Assembly (NCBI GenBank): GCA_025617745.1
Contig: CM046863.1
Location: forward strand, 7,190,015 to 7,254,014
DNA: 64,000 nt
Origin: Heliocidaris erythrogramma
Lineage: Eukaryota > Echinodermata > Echinoidea > Camarodonta > Echinometridae
Direction: 5' to 3'
Position numbers and translations under genes: made by a program. Positions 42,385-54,690 of the stretch are shown here, piece after piece; the first letter of the stretch is position 1, and each line of letters starts with the position of its first letter. The notes below the pieces were generated by a model. That model had not been told where the DNA came from, did no database searches, and worked only from the letters and a program-made list of their open reading frames with translations.

Positions 42385-43130
42385 GGAAACATTTGGGAGA
42401 TAGTAAAGTGCGTTTTCCGTCGCTCGCTTCGCTCATTCACAAAACTCTGAAACAAGATAGTTTCAGGCAGCGAGAATATTTCCATATAGCATGTTATTGT
42501 GCAATAATGTCCATGAATATTAAATGTTCTGACAATTTTCGGGCACGTCACTGCCTTATCGCCATGGCGCCCAGAAATTAGGTTTATTAGGTTGGGAGAT
42601 AGTAAAGTGCGTTTTCCGTCGCTCGCTTCGCTCATTCACAAAACTCTGAAACAAGATAGTTTCAGGCAGCGAGAATATTTCCATAGTATGTTATTGTACA
42701 TGTAATATGTCCACGAATATTAAATGTTCTGACAATTTTCGGGCACGTCACTGCCTTATCGCCATGGCGCCCAGAAATTAGGGTTATACCTTACTTTCAA
42801 TATTGAAATGAGCAACAACAAATTAAAGTGCATTTTTCTTCGCTCGCTTCGCTCGCAAATCTTAGAAATGAGATGGTTTCAGGCAGCAAGGTCCATGAAT
42901 ATTTCCATATGATGTTATTGCAATGTTCAGGCCAGGCACGTCGCTGCCCTATTACCATGGCACCAGTTGCTATATTGAAATGTGCAACAGCAAAGTAAAG
43001 CGCAGTTTTCTTCGCTCGCTCGCAAACCTTATAAACGATGTTTCATGCAGCGAGGTCCATAAATATTCAATGTTATGACAATTTTCGGCACGTCACTGCC
43101 CTATCGCCATGGCGCCCAGATATATATTAT
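42385..43130. repeat. Tandem repeat, unit about 200 bp, four copies of rising age
   Basis: GGGAGATAGTAAAGTGCGTT, CGTCGCTCGCTTCGCTCATT and CACGTCACTGCCTTATCGCC repeat at about 42400 and 42596 nearly unchanged, with diverged versions from about 42820 and 42970. The small frames read through this repeat. Confidence 0.85.
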
Positions 43131-43521
43131 TACCTTTCTATAAAAGAACAGCAAAGTGCCCTCACCCCCCCCCCCCGTTCGCTTCACTTCACTTTAACTT
43201 TATTAATATGAATGTGGCAGCTAGATGACCGGATATAGCTTTACATTTCACCTATTGGTGACTAATGAAATAAAATTTTACCATTTAAAAGTACATTTTT
43301 ATTTTTCTCTCGCTCGCTTTGCTCGCTCTCAGTATTTGGAATCCTACACAGTGGTAGTATATGTTCGGGCTTCACATTTGACCCACCCCTGTCAAATAAT
43401 TCTGACTACGCTCATGCCCATACCCTTGTTGAGGCACACCCCCTTCGCTTCGCTCCCTCAGAAAGGTCCACTTTTTCCAATGTTCGATCCCCCCCCCCCG
43501 CAAAAATCCTAGTTACGGGCC

Positions 43522-44750
43522 TCTTATCCTAGGACTATTCTATTATTTATCCCCATATTTCTTCATTTATCATATATTTATTCCTTAATCTTATCCTTCC
43601 GTTTTGTCTCCTTTGATTTGTTTCATTTTTTCTTCGTCTACCACATTCTCTGTCAGGGCCAGCCGAACGTTTTTGAGATTGGTGGAGCCCAAATATGGGA
43701 ACCATGCAGGAATGTTACTATTGTGCTAGAAAAAAGGGGCCCAGTCTCCGCCGTCGTCGACATTCCCGACAAAATTTTTGTTGACAACCCCAAAAAAGTC
43801 CAATATCGTCGCCGTTGCCGACATTCCCGGCAAGCCCCCCCCCCCCAAAAAAAAAAACACACATGGGGGTCCAAACTTTTTAAAAACACATTTTTTATGT
43901 CCCAGGCAAAAAATATCGGAGGCCCCCCCCCCCCCCCCCCCCCCCGGTTCCGCCGGCCATATCTATTATCCTCACAGTTCTGTTTTGTTTTTAATGTATT
44001 ATTCATTTATTTGCCTAAGACATTATTGCGACAATAACTCATAAACGTATTTGCATATCATATTTTATATTTATTGTTTTATATGTATTTAAACAATTGG
44101 CCTTATGCTGATTCAATCTGATTTAACAATGAATGAATAAAGTCGTTTACTTTCATTCTTATTTTCCAGTCTTATCCTTCATATTTTCTTTCAAACAATA
44201 TTTCATTAGTAGTCATTATTATATCATCATGATGTTACTGTTATAGGAATTTATTATTTTAGCGAGACTATACCACAGAACTCCTAAAGACGTCTTTAGT
44301 TCTGTGGACTTTACGCTTCGGAGAAGCGTATAGTCTTCTCTTCTTCTACGCTTCTCCATTCTGTATTTTCCCATTTTGTCGCCTTTTCAAGTTATTCAAT
44401 TTTGTTGATGTTTATGGAAAATGATGATTAGTACAAGAAATTAATATTGATAACTTTAACAGCTTCGTAGTAAGAAAAGGACTACCATTTTCATAGCGCT
44501 AATGTGTTTTTTGCCAAAAAACATAAGGAAAAAAACAAAACGATGCTTCTCTTATTATTTCAATCATCTTTACAGAATCGTTTCGTGTGGATTCCGTGTT
44601 ATATTCTCATGTTGTTGTTTTTTGCCGCAGATTATAAGCTCTCATGAAGCGGTCGGAAGACTAATAAATTCACAGTTTAAACCTAATAAATCGGTTCGAC
44701 TTTCGCTAACTTCTAAAGTCTAAATAGGGGAAAATGTTCAATAATAATTC
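43522..44750. other. Unassigned sequence with C-runs
   Basis: C-runs near 43836 and 43925-43946 in a segment with CGTCGTCGACATTCCCGAC repeated imperfectly (43752 and 43808). The 117- and 139-codon frames there overlap on opposite strands and are not gene-like. A short hairpin (AAGACGTCTTTAG, GAGAAGCGTATAGTCTTCTC) lies at 44260-44360. The rest is AT-rich. Confidence 0.5.
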
Positions 44751-44879
44751 CTCCGTTATAAGTAGTACGCTGGTACAAGTATATATATATATTCGGGATT
44801 ATTCTTTTCTACAGCTACCAACTTTGATCCGCCTTTGGAAAAGAAAGTAATCGATGAGTGTTTTATTATCTTAGATCCT

Positions 44880-46060
44880 CTTGCTGAGTTATATACATTT
44901 ATGACCACAAAACGGGGAAGTGTCAGCCCCCTGGATTGTCTGGATTGGACCTCCATTGACAAATTGGGGGATTATCGGCGTTGGCGACCTTTGTTCGTAT
45001 TTCCTTTGTTCTCATCTGCAATGAAAAGACAGGAAATCCATTCATGCTTTTGAAACCGTTAGAACCCAAGCTTGACCCAGTTTATCGTTTGTAAAGTACG
45101 GCGACTAATATAGTTTTTAAAAAAATGTGAATAACGCTACTCCTTTATACAGAAAACAATTCAGCAGAGGAAGCAATAATGAAAGTATGTATGATACTGA
45201 TGATGAGAAATCGTGAACTCAATAATAAACCTATGAATGTAAAACAAAAATATGTAGAAGAAACTTCCTCAGAAGATTTTCATCTATTTATCAAAACGAG
45301 GGGGGGGGGGGGGGGGTGGGGTAATGTTATTACAACATGGACACCATGCTCATACATGAACTTACAAAATTGGCCCTAAAAAGTAATGAACGTTCGAACT
45401 CAGAATACCCGAAAGAAATTTTGTGTAATATATTCACCACCCTAAAACATGAAGGGGGATAATGTCAGGCTGTGAAAAGTATATAACCTCCCCCCCCCCC
45501 CCCCCCCCCTTGATTTTGCATTTTTATACCCATTTCACTGTATTATTATATCATCATGATGGGCACGTTCATCGCCGGGTATTGAAAAAAACAACCCTTT
45601 TAATGTGTTTTTGTGTACAGGCATGGTGCGCACCTTGTCATGGCAGTGCCCCCCGGAAATGGATGTGTAACGACAATTTATAGAACACTATACAACGTGT
45701 AAAATGCCTGAATTGGAGCTCCATTCACAAATCGGGGATTATCTGAACTGCTTCGTTCGTATTTTCTTTGTTCTCATCTGCAATGAAAAGACAGGAAATC
45801 TATTCATGCTTTTGAAACCGTTAGAACCTAAGCTGCGCTCAGTTTATCGTTTGTAATTTATGTCGACTGACTGAATATATTGAGTTCAATAAAATGTGAA
45901 TAATGTTACTTTTTTATACAGAAAAACAATTCAGCAGACGAAGCAATAATGAAAGTATGTGTGATGCTGATGATGAGAAATCGTGAACTCCATAATAAAC
46001 CTATGAATGTAAAAGAAAAAAGTAGAAGAAATGCCCTCAAAAGATTTTCATCTATTTATT
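44880..46060. repeat. Tandem duplication, unit about 760 bp, diverged
   Basis: GGACCTCCATTGACAAATTG...TCATCTGCAATGAAAAGACAGGAAATC and the following CAGAAAACAATTCAGCAGAG, GAAAGTATGTATGATACTGA occur at about 44945-45310 and again at about 45705-46060. Each copy is followed or preceded by a G- or C-run (45301-45316, 45490-45508). The 72-codon frame at 44835-45053 has no recognisable family and is not preserved in copy 2. Confidence 0.75.
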
Positions 46061-46808
46061 TTTAACCTTTTGCTTTTACTTCATTATGCATTTGATTTTT
46101 TTTTTGCCTCATGACTCCTTCCCGCGATAAAAAACAGCTGCATGATTCCATAGCACGCGCGATGACGTCAAGAGTTCAAAGTTCAAAGTGTAATTACGAA
46201 TACAATAGGCCTCGACCTACTACTACTTTCATTTGCTCAAACTTTACTCTGTCAGGTCCAACCCGTGAAAAAAAATCCGATCAATGATTAAATAAACTTC
46301 CGTGGAAAATATATTAAAAAATGAAAAAAAAAAAAATTTCTATATGAAAATCAATGCTTATGCCCAACATACATTTTAAGCGATTTCCCGCATATTGAAT
46401 GCAAATTTTTTAAAATTACAGATCAGATCTACCAGTAGTTGGAAACTATCTGTCCGGATAACCAACCTGTCCGGACACCCAACATAGATTTACGTAGTGA
46501 TAAGGATAATTCATTCTCATTGATAAGAACTGTCACAAATAAATCCTATATAAATCAAGATTTTGAACTGCTAAGAAAAGAATGCAATTACTCTATGGCA
46601 TGATTGGTATGCAATATTCCACCAGATTGGGAAAGCGGCAAGAAGACGATTAAAAATTCCAGGAAACCACACATATAGAGCAGAGTGAATCTAAGTGTTT
46701 ATTTTTTTCAAATCTGGAAGAAAGAAACAGATCGAACGATGGGGATCTAACGACCCGGGGGGGGGGGGGGGGGGGGGAAACACTCAGTATATACATGTAG
46801 TGTGCGAT
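46061..46808. other. AT-rich sequence, G-run
   Basis: A partial internal repeat of CTGTCCGGATAACC/CTGTCCGGACACCC near 46450-46480 and a G-run at about 46757-46777. No gene. Confidence 0.5.
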
Positions 46809-47320
46809 GGGTATGTGCCGCCCAGAAGACCCCCATTTTTACCGTAAAATTTCCGTTCCAAAGCATACCATTTTTATCTTGAGAAAAAGAGAAAAACATT
46901 CCAAAGCACCGCTTTTTTTTTTCATTCCGTCGTTCTGGTCGCGCCACGGCCCGGCCCGCTTCGCTTCAAAGACAACCTAGAATAGACGTGCCATGACACA
47001 CAGCGTATTTAGCGAATGCATGGGAGCTTGTGTGTGGGTACCAGGGTAGTGCCTCATCAAACGGTCATAGGTGCGGGTTCGCCGACATCTTATTGAAACG
47101 CGTGTATTAAAATTAACATGCGTTTCAATAGGATGTCGGCGAACTTGTGCTTGTGACGGTTTGGTGAAACGATGCCCAGTTTCGTAGCATCATATTTATA
47201 TTGTAGTCCAGTTCCAAAGAGCCCCGTTTAAAAAAAATGTAATAGTTCTGAAGACCATCCTTTTTCATGATACGCTCGTTCCAAAGCCCCCTTTTTTGTC
47301 TTGCGGGTGGCACATACCCA
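46809..47320. mobile_element. TIR element (TGGGTATGTGCCGCCC ends) with central hairpin
   Basis: Left end TGGGTATGTGCCGCCCAGAAGACCCCC; right end is the loose complement (GTCTTGCGGGTGGCACATACCCA). A strong hairpin lies off-centre: CGCCGACATCTTATTGAAACGC (about 47079) and GCGTTTCAATAGGATGTCGG (about 47120). GTTCCAAAGCA phrases are mirrored near both ends. No ORF; non-autonomous. Confidence 0.65.
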
Positions 47321-48340
47321 CCACTTTTTGGGTACTTGTGATCTCTGCCAAAAAAATTGTACGCTTATTCATATTTTGTCTAAATTCCAGATACGGTAGG
47401 TCACTAGCTGTACAAGCTCCTTGGCTTATCAATCTGGTACTGGCCTACGGCACTCATAGGCCCTTGCCAACAAAATTGCTCTAAGCAAGATTTAATTTTC
47501 TTAAATTTGCTAGATAACCTGATTCAGGGACTCTTAAACTCTTACTGTGCCACAAATTTGGCGATTCAGAATTGAAAGTGAAATTTTTAAGAATTATTTC
47601 CCTCTCATGTATGAATGATCTACACTGGAAAAAGGCCCGATAATACACACAAGCTATTGAAGGCTATTCACCTGTAAAAGCTAGTCTGGAGTACAATGTT
47701 ATCTTCAGATAAGCTTGTACATGTATAAGTGGCCTACGGAGCTGTACATGGGATCCGTATACTGTGTGTGGAGGCAGATATCAACAAAAAATCTATATCT
47801 AAATATACACATCACCATTTCTCACATAATGCGAGCCACGCAAACCACCTTCGGAGTTTGCTAAAGGGGTTGCCTACCAGGATCAACTAAGATTGTAAAA
47901 ATTGAATGACTAAACAAGAAAACAGAAATCGGCAGGTGTGATCAGGTTTGTTTATACCTGGCATGTGTAACTTGTATATATGGGACTACACAAACCTTAC
48001 CTTGCATGGGTAGTCCCATATACAACTTACATGTGCAAGTAAAAAAAAATTGCCCTCACTATAATCGTATTAGGTGCTTTTTTATGTAAAGATCGATGGA
48101 TTATCTGAATTTTTCATTGAAGCTCCTCGACCCCCGTCTCTGTAAACTGATCATAAAACGGAAACCACTAGTAAACGACTAGTTTAATAATTTTTTACAT
48201 TTGCGGTTGACATGTTTTGACATTTGTGGTAAAGGGTATTTCAATATTTTAAGGCTTTTAATGGTCAGGAAAACCTGTCACACATACATACACGCGCACA
48301 AACACATACATCTCATAATAACTTATCCTACATGGGTATA
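47321..48340. other. Unassigned sequence with one hairpin
   Basis: Contains an inverted repeat at 47961-48037: GCATGTGTAACTTGTATATATGGGACTAC and its near-complement GTAGTCCCATATACAACTTACATGTGC, a possible small MITE. Otherwise no supported features. Confidence 0.6.
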
Positions 48341-48354
48341 TTATGCAAACAATT

Positions 48355-48612
48355 AGTTTTTACATTTGCGGTCGACATGTTATGACATTTGTGGTAAAAA
48401 TGGAAATTTCTACATTTGTAGGCGAAATGTTTTTACATTTGTGGTTAAACCGATTTTTACATTTGTGGGCGATTTTTATTACATTTGTTGTTAATTTTAC
48501 ATTTGTGGTTGACATGTTATGACATTTTGTGGTTATTTTGACATTTGCCGGTGCAATGTATTTACATTTGTGGTTATTTTTCATTTGTGGTTGATTTTTA
48601 CATTTGTGGGCT
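48355..48612. repeat. Short tandem repeat of TTTACATTTGTGGT type
   Basis: About ten irregular copies of a 25-35 bp phrase (TTACATTTGTGG followed by TTGACATGTTATG or TTTT). The phrase also occurs at 48195-48235. The 74-codon minus-strand frame is just this repeat (repeated TTNVKIT-like peptides). Confidence 0.85.
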
Positions 48613-49488
48613 CTACAGGGGGCTTTGGACGAGTGGTGACGTTTGCGTCAACGCGTCATGCAGCCCATGACACTTTGGTATACTAGTTAAACGAAGACGC
48701 CATACCGACATACGAACGATTGAAGGGGGAAATGTTTGACTGTAAATGGCGCATATTGTAGCAAGAAATGCTACAAAACACGACTATAAGTATACCAATA
48801 AAATATGATAGGGATAAGGGAATATACATATTAGCTGAGTAAAATTAAACTAAAATTGGTTAAAAGTGAACTAAATATTCGTAAAATATACCCTAAACTG
48901 GGTTACACCTACCCCTAATCAATATATAAATCAATATATAAAATAAAATCAACCTAATTAATTGGCGGCAATTATGTGGCATTGATAGCTAGGGGTTGTA
49001 GCAAATATTAACGAATTTTCATGCATTTAACTGTTAGAGTATTCACTTCAATTTTCTTTCCTTTCATTTCCCATGAGTGTATAAGGCGAAATAATAGGAA
49101 CCAATTATAAAAAGAAATCCCCATGCACTACAGAAACTTTGTACAGTAAACCAGTTCCTGTCTTAATTTTCTGATAATCCCTTAAGTTCTAATTCTATAT
49201 AAAATTGTTTCTTCTTCCATGCAGAAGGGAGACTTCAGAGAGGAGTGGTTGATTGGAAATCATCAGCATTGGGGAAAAAAATTCGCCCCAAGGAAAAATC
49301 ATATTGCGTCGTCTTGGTATTTTCGTGAGTATATTGTTAAATATGTTAGAGCAATTCCATAAACAGCTTGAGCAAGCCTTGCTCTTCAATGTCACTCTAC
49401 GTAGTGGTCGAGGAGGCGAAACCACAATGACTTCTCTCAAGGTCGATGTAACTGCTAGGCTCAACGTAGTCGTTATTTCATAACTCCC
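48613..49488. other. No gene recognised
   Basis: AT-rich, with CGCGTCATGCAGCCC near 48650. The 76-codon plus frame at 49253-49483 has no recognised family, and the 240-codon minus frame ending here continues from the minisatellite. Confidence 0.4.
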
Positions 49489-51085
49489 GAAAAGAAAGGA
49501 TAGAAAGACACAAAAAATAGAAGGACAAAACAAAGAATAACATAAGGAAGATATAAAGAGGAGAAGATAGAAGGAAAAACAAAGAATAACATAAGGAAGA
49601 AAGAAAATGAAAATGATATGATAAAAATAAAGAATAACAAGGGGAAAATAGAAAGATGAGAAGATACAAGGAAAAAACAAAGAATAAATGTAAGGAAGAT
49701 AGAGAGACAAAATGACTGGGATAAAAACAAAAACATAAGAAAGATAAAAACAAAGAATAACACAAGGAAAGCAAGAAAGAATAGGAAAAACAAAGAATAA
49801 CAAAAGATAGACAGAAAGACGAAATGATAAGGATAAACAAAGAATAACATTAGGAAAGAGAAAGAGAGAAAGATAGAAAGATAAAAACAAAGAATAACAT
49901 AAGTAGGATAAAAACAAAGACTAGCATAAGGAAAGATAGAAAAACGAAATGATAAGTATAAACAAAACATGCGATAAGGAAAGACAGAAAAGCGAAAGAT
50001 GCAAGGAAAAACAAATAATAACATAAGGAAAGATAGAAAGAGAAGAAGATAGAGGGATACAAACAAGAAAAACAAAAGAAGGATTAAAACAAGAATAACA
50101 AAAGAAGGATAAAACAAAGAATATCAAGATAAAACAAAGAATAACATAAGGAAACATAGAAAGACGATATGATAAGTATAAACAAAGAATAACATAAGGA
50201 AAGATAGGAAGAAAAGAAGATAGAAGGATAAACACAAATAATAACATAAGAAGGATAAAAATAAATAATATAAGGATAAAAAAATATCATAAGGAAAAAA
50301 GGAAAGAGAAGAAGATAGAAGGATAAAAACAAAGAATAACATAAGGAAAGATAGAAAGACGAAATGATAAGTATAAACAAAGTATAACATAAGAAAAGAT
50401 AGAAAGAGCGAAAGATAGAAGGAAAAATAAAGAATAGCATAAGGAAATATAGAAAGACGAAATGATAAGTATAAACAAAGAATAACATAAGAAGGATAAA
50501 AAAGAGAGTAAGATAAGGAAAGATAGAAAGAGAAGCATATATAAGGAAAAACAAATTATAACATAAGGAAAGATAAAAGAGAAGCAGATAGAAGGATAAA
50601 AACAAAGAATAACATAAGGAAATATGGAAAGAGAAGCATATATAAGGAAAAACAAATAATAACATAATGAAAGATAGAAGAGAAACAGATAGAAGGATAA
50701 AAACAAAGAATAACATAAGGAAAGATAGAAAGAGACGAAGGTAAAACGATTAAAAAAATAACATAAGGAAAGATAGAAAGAGCGAAAGATAGAAGGAAAA
50801 ACAAAGAATTACATAAGGGAATATAGAAAGCGACGAAGATAAAAGGATAAGAAAAAAAAAAAAAAGAAGGATAAAATCAAAGATTAACATAAGGAAAGAT
50901 AGAAAAGGAAGAATATATAAGGGAAAACAAATAATAACATCAGGAAATATAGAAAGAGAGCAAGATAGAAGGATAAAAAGAAAGAATAACATAAGAAGGA
51001 TAAAAACAATGAATAACATAAGAAGGATAAAAACAAAGAATAGCATAAGTATAGACAGAAAGATAAGTAGATAGAAGGAAACATA
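49489..51085. repeat. Purine-rich minisatellite, about 1.6 kb
   Basis: Tandem, irregular units of about 35-50 bp made of AAAGAATAACATAAGGAAAG, ATAGAAAGACGAAATGATAA and GATAGAAGGATAAAAACA modules. The plus strand is extremely purine-biased with very little C. The long minus-strand frames (up to 240 codons of Phe/Leu/Ser/Tyr/Cys) are translations of the pyrimidine strand and are not membrane proteins. Confidence 0.95.
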
Positions 51086-52021
51086 ATGAAACTTTATAAA
51101 TGAAGACAATACATCGCCCCCTTTATCACCTTATTGTTTGCTAGATCGACCACACGCAATGCACACGGTGAAATCAATCACCTGCTTGCAATTGCTAACT
51201 CAGCCTGTTGTCCACATCTACCGGCTGTTTTTAGAACATAGCATATCAGATATTGTCAATTTGTCACAAAACGGCGCGGTAAATTTTTAAAAGCCACGGT
51301 CAATCCATCGCGTATATACTATTGTCCATAAAAGTTACAATCACTCACTTCACGACTCAAAACCAAATTGCACCAACTGTGTTGAATGCTAAGGTGTATA
51401 GACAGGTTTTGAAGAAAGTCGGGATTTTTCACAGGGTTGTGGTTTATGTGCGACCCTCTCTGAGTTCGCTCTTCGTGTTATAATGTCATAGAATCACTCC
51501 GTAGAGTGGTCACTGAAGAGCGAGCTTTGCTCAAGACAAGCTGATAAAAGGTGAATTCTACTTTGGCCGTTAAAATGGATTAAAACTTGATTTTAATATT
51601 CCCTTGCTTCTTACTAATTTCAAATTAGGTATATTGATATATCGTTGCTATTGAAATTTGAAACTACGTTTTGCTTTGGAAAGAGAATTAACATTTCTGA
51701 AACCAGTGTGAACAGAGAGAGGAGAAATTATATTGATTTATCATTAGTATTGAAAAATGACACTACTAGTATATATTGCTCGCGAAAGAGACCTCATACG
51801 ATTGTTATATTATTATATTTCACCATATGTTGTTTACGTAAGAAATTTAATATAACTGGTATATTGTTATACATGTATATCATCATATATTGCCTACGAA
51901 AGACTTTTGATATTAATGGAATATATTTATATGCCATGAGGAAATTATGTTTGAACGGAAAGAGGAAAAACTATTTTGACCTATTATTGATATCGCTTTA
52001 GAAAGATATGATGGAATTGGT
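51086..52021. other. Unassigned; diverged short repeats near 51620-51960
   Basis: 51086-51600 shows nothing recognisable. From about 51630 diverged copies of a phrase like TATATTGTTATATTTCACCATATGTTGCCTACGAAAG recur, giving a 118-codon frame of repetitive composition that is probably not a gene. Confidence 0.5.
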
Positions 52022-52984
52022 ATGGTATATAAAATATCAGAAATTTCAATCAACAGGGAGATTTGTGAAACTTTGATGTCAAAATGGTGTTCAACAAAAA
52101 AGGTTTTTGAAGAACAGTATAGATGTATGTTTTTTTACTGGAATATAAATGGTGTTAAAAGTAGACTTGATGGAGTTAGACCCATTTCCCAAATTGAGGT
52201 GGAAGATTTTAAGTACTGGTTTGATAACCATGACATTATTTGTATTTCAGAGACAAAGACTGGTCCAGGAGAAAAGGATATGCAAGTCAGTGGGTTTACA
52301 ATGAAGACAATTTATAGAAAATGGCATGAAAAAGCAACTCGCGACTCTGGTGGTCTTGCAATCTATGTGAGGAATGAAATTAAACCGAGTGTGAAATTTT
52401 TACCAAATACAACTAGTGAATATGCATGGGTGAAGGTTGAAAAAGATGCATTTAACCTTGAAAAGGCCATATTCATTTGTTTTCTTTACATTAACCCGGA
52501 AAACTCGACTTATTGATCGGAAGTCGATATTATAGAACAGATCAAACATGATATTGCTGTAAAAAGAAAGAATCGAGGTAAATGTATGTTAATTGGTGAT
52601 TTTAACGGATACACAAATTCTTCATCGGATCAGAATAATGTAACATGTAATGACAATTTTGCGACATTTGTTACGCAAGATGTAACCGAAAAAGAGTGTA
52701 ATTTAATGAACAGGAGAAACCAAGATGTGAGGCCTCCAAATAACAGAGGAAAGGATATTTTAGAATTGTTTAAAATGTGTGACCTCCGGATCTTAAATGG
52801 TCGCAAATTAAGGGACACCACGGGAAACTTTACGTGTTACGGAGCAAACGGTTCAATACCGAGTGTTATAGATTATACGATAATAGACAGTGAACTAGAA
52901 CTGCAATCGTATCAGAACGATGTGCATGCATTGACGTCTGTATTTTGTATTTCCTTGAACAATAAAATAAAGTTCATCTCTTAA
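52022..52984 (+). pseudogene. LINE apurinic-like endonuclease domain with one stop codon
   Basis: Two frames (52022-52516 and 52586-52984) lie in the same phase and form one 320-codon frame interrupted by a TGA at 52514-52516. In order: FYWNINGVKSRL (Asn of motif 1), HDIICISETKT (Glu of motif 2), SGGLAIYVRNEI, then after the stop CMLIGDFNGYTN (GDFN catalytic motif), RGKDILELFKMCDLRILNGR, GNFTCYGANGSIPSVIDYTI (SxxDY). This is the exonuclease-endonuclease-phosphatase fold used by many LINEs to nick target DNA. Normally GDFNxR is followed at the end by SDH and then RT; here the frame stops at 52982-52984 with neither. The residue after GDFN is Gly rather than Ala. No RT was found downstream. Confidence 0.8.
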
Positions 52985-54209
52985 ACTATCTATAGCAATT
53001 TGTTTGAAGTCTGTAGCATCTAGAATAGTCGAGATAGGCGAGCCGAACGAAAGGCACGAAAACTGACAAAATGGCGCCTAGACGGTCATGCATCAGTGAT
53101 TTCGGAAAATGAAGAGTTCAGTGCATTACATGGTATGCCAAGGAACATGCATGCGAAATTTGAAACGAAATGGACAAAGGGGGAAGGGCCTAGCCAGTGA
53201 TCACAAGCACTGCATGCAAAACAAATGGGCCATAATGGAAATTTTGCTCGTTTAGGCCGCCAATTGTTCCATCCATAGTGACATCTATGTAGGATATAAA
53301 ATTGCGTTTAAAACAAAGCACTTGATAGATTTTAAAAATCTGGTTTCGAGAGTCTCTTCATTTTGCCTCGAAGAATGTACCTGCCAAATATCAAGAGAAA
53401 CAAAGATCGTTCAGGGGGCCATAGTTGGGAAACCGATCGCGATTTACTGAAAATATTCTGTGAGACCATATATCGTTTTTGGTATCCCTGATGAGGGAAT
53501 TTTATTGCGGTCATTGTGGGCCAACTGCGACTAGCGCGCCATTTAAAATAAGCATAATTATTATATAATATTATGTAATGCATAGTAAATTAAGGTTTTT
53601 GCGCAATATCTTCGCGATGACGTCATCGATTTCGACCAAAATTGGTTAACAGTTGTCAAATACACAAATACACATACCCACCAAATTTCAAAGACGTACG
53701 TAGAACGTTCAAAAAATTAGAGCAAGTTGTCTTTATTTCGGCATTTATGTAAATATTGTGATTTTCAAGTGCAATTTTCTCAAAGTCGGTCAGTGATGAA
53801 GTATATATTTGTTTATTTGGCTGAAAAGGGTATATCTTGAAGTATCTAAATCCAAAAAGGGTACGGGTTTACCCAGGCATGACGGAGATACGGCCACATG
53901 AAGAGAGCCGTTTTGAAAACTTTAGAGGGCACTGTTTATATAATGCCTAATCAGAAATGCATGAAATTTGGCAGAAATGTGTGCAACGACAAGACCAAGA
54001 CATGTTAAAAGTTTGAGACAAAAATCAATTGATATGACAAAGTTATAGGAATTGTTAATATTCGGGAGTGAAAATTTCAAGAAATTTAGCGTTTTTCAAT
54101 ATGGCCGATTTCGGACTTAAATTTACAGTGTGAAGATGGAATTTTTCGTCTTAATTTTTTTCATTATAATGTAAAGAGCAACTCTTGGACTATCTACAGG
54201 AATTTGTTA
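52985..54209. other. Unassigned sequence related to the 54.2-kb duplication
   Basis: TCTATAGCAATTTGTTTGAAGTCTGTAG...GGCGCCTAGACGGTCATGCA at about 52985-53120 recurs diverged at 54190-54330, so the 1.2 kb between may be one repeat unit. No coding frame was recognised. Confidence 0.55.
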
Positions 54210-54690
54210 GAAGTCTGTAGGATGTAGGATAGCTGAGATAGGCAAGGAGAACAAAAGGCATGAAAATGGCCCCAAAACGGACAAAAATGGCGCCTGGACG
54301 GTCATGCATGAGTGAGTTCGGAAAACGAAGACCTTAGTGCACAACTAGCGTATCCAGACACCTACCCCCTGGACAACCACCCCCGGATAACCACCCCTAG
54401 GATAACCACCCTCTAGGACCCCTGATAGCAGAGAGTGGTAAAAATGACGTGATATTGTCGGATAAGTCTGTAGGATGTAGGATAGCTGAGATAGGCAAGG
54501 AGAACAAGGCATGAAAATGGCCCCAAAACGGACAAAATGGCGCCTGGACGGTCATGCATGAGTGAGTTCGGAAAACGAAGACCTTAGTGCACAACTAGCG
54601 TATCCAGACACCTACCCCCTGGACAACCACCCCCGGATAACCACCACTAGGATAACCACCCTCTAGGACCCCTGATAGCAGAGAGTGGTA
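54210..54690. repeat. Tandem duplication, unit about 250 bp
   Basis: GATGTAGGATAGCTGAGATA, CATGCATGAGTGAGTTCGGA, ATCCAGACACCTACCCCCTG and CCCTGATAGCAGAGAGTGGT are repeated with offset about 249 bp. The duplicated unit ends just inside the CCCTGATAGCAG end of the GACGTC element, so it includes the junction with that element. Confidence 0.9.

Larger units (their letters stand above)
40114..43521. mobile_element. 3.4-kb unit bounded by about 200-bp inverted repeats
   Basis: The left arm (40114-40322) begins GGCCCGTAACTAGGATTTTT. The right arm (about 43333-43521) is its complement, including GAAAAAGTGGACCTTTCTGA, CATGAGCGTAGTCAGAATTA and GGTCAAATGTGAAGCCCGAA. Between them lie a GAT-rich repeat, duplicated blocks and the phrase CTTGCAAAAGGCCCTAAATC several times on both strands. 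No transposase is present. It is either one large non-autonomous TIR element or two solo copies of a shorter repeat in opposite orientation. Confidence 0.6.

Noticed and set aside
43618..44037. 139-codon ORF with Pro-rich end
   Set aside because: Runs through C-runs and an imperfect GTCGTCGACATTCCCG repeat, with an equally long frame on the opposite strand.
49195..51109. Long minus-strand ORFs (up to 240 codons) resembling multi-pass membrane proteins
   Set aside because: They come from the pyrimidine strand of a purine-rich minisatellite; Phe/Leu/Ser/Tyr richness is compositional.
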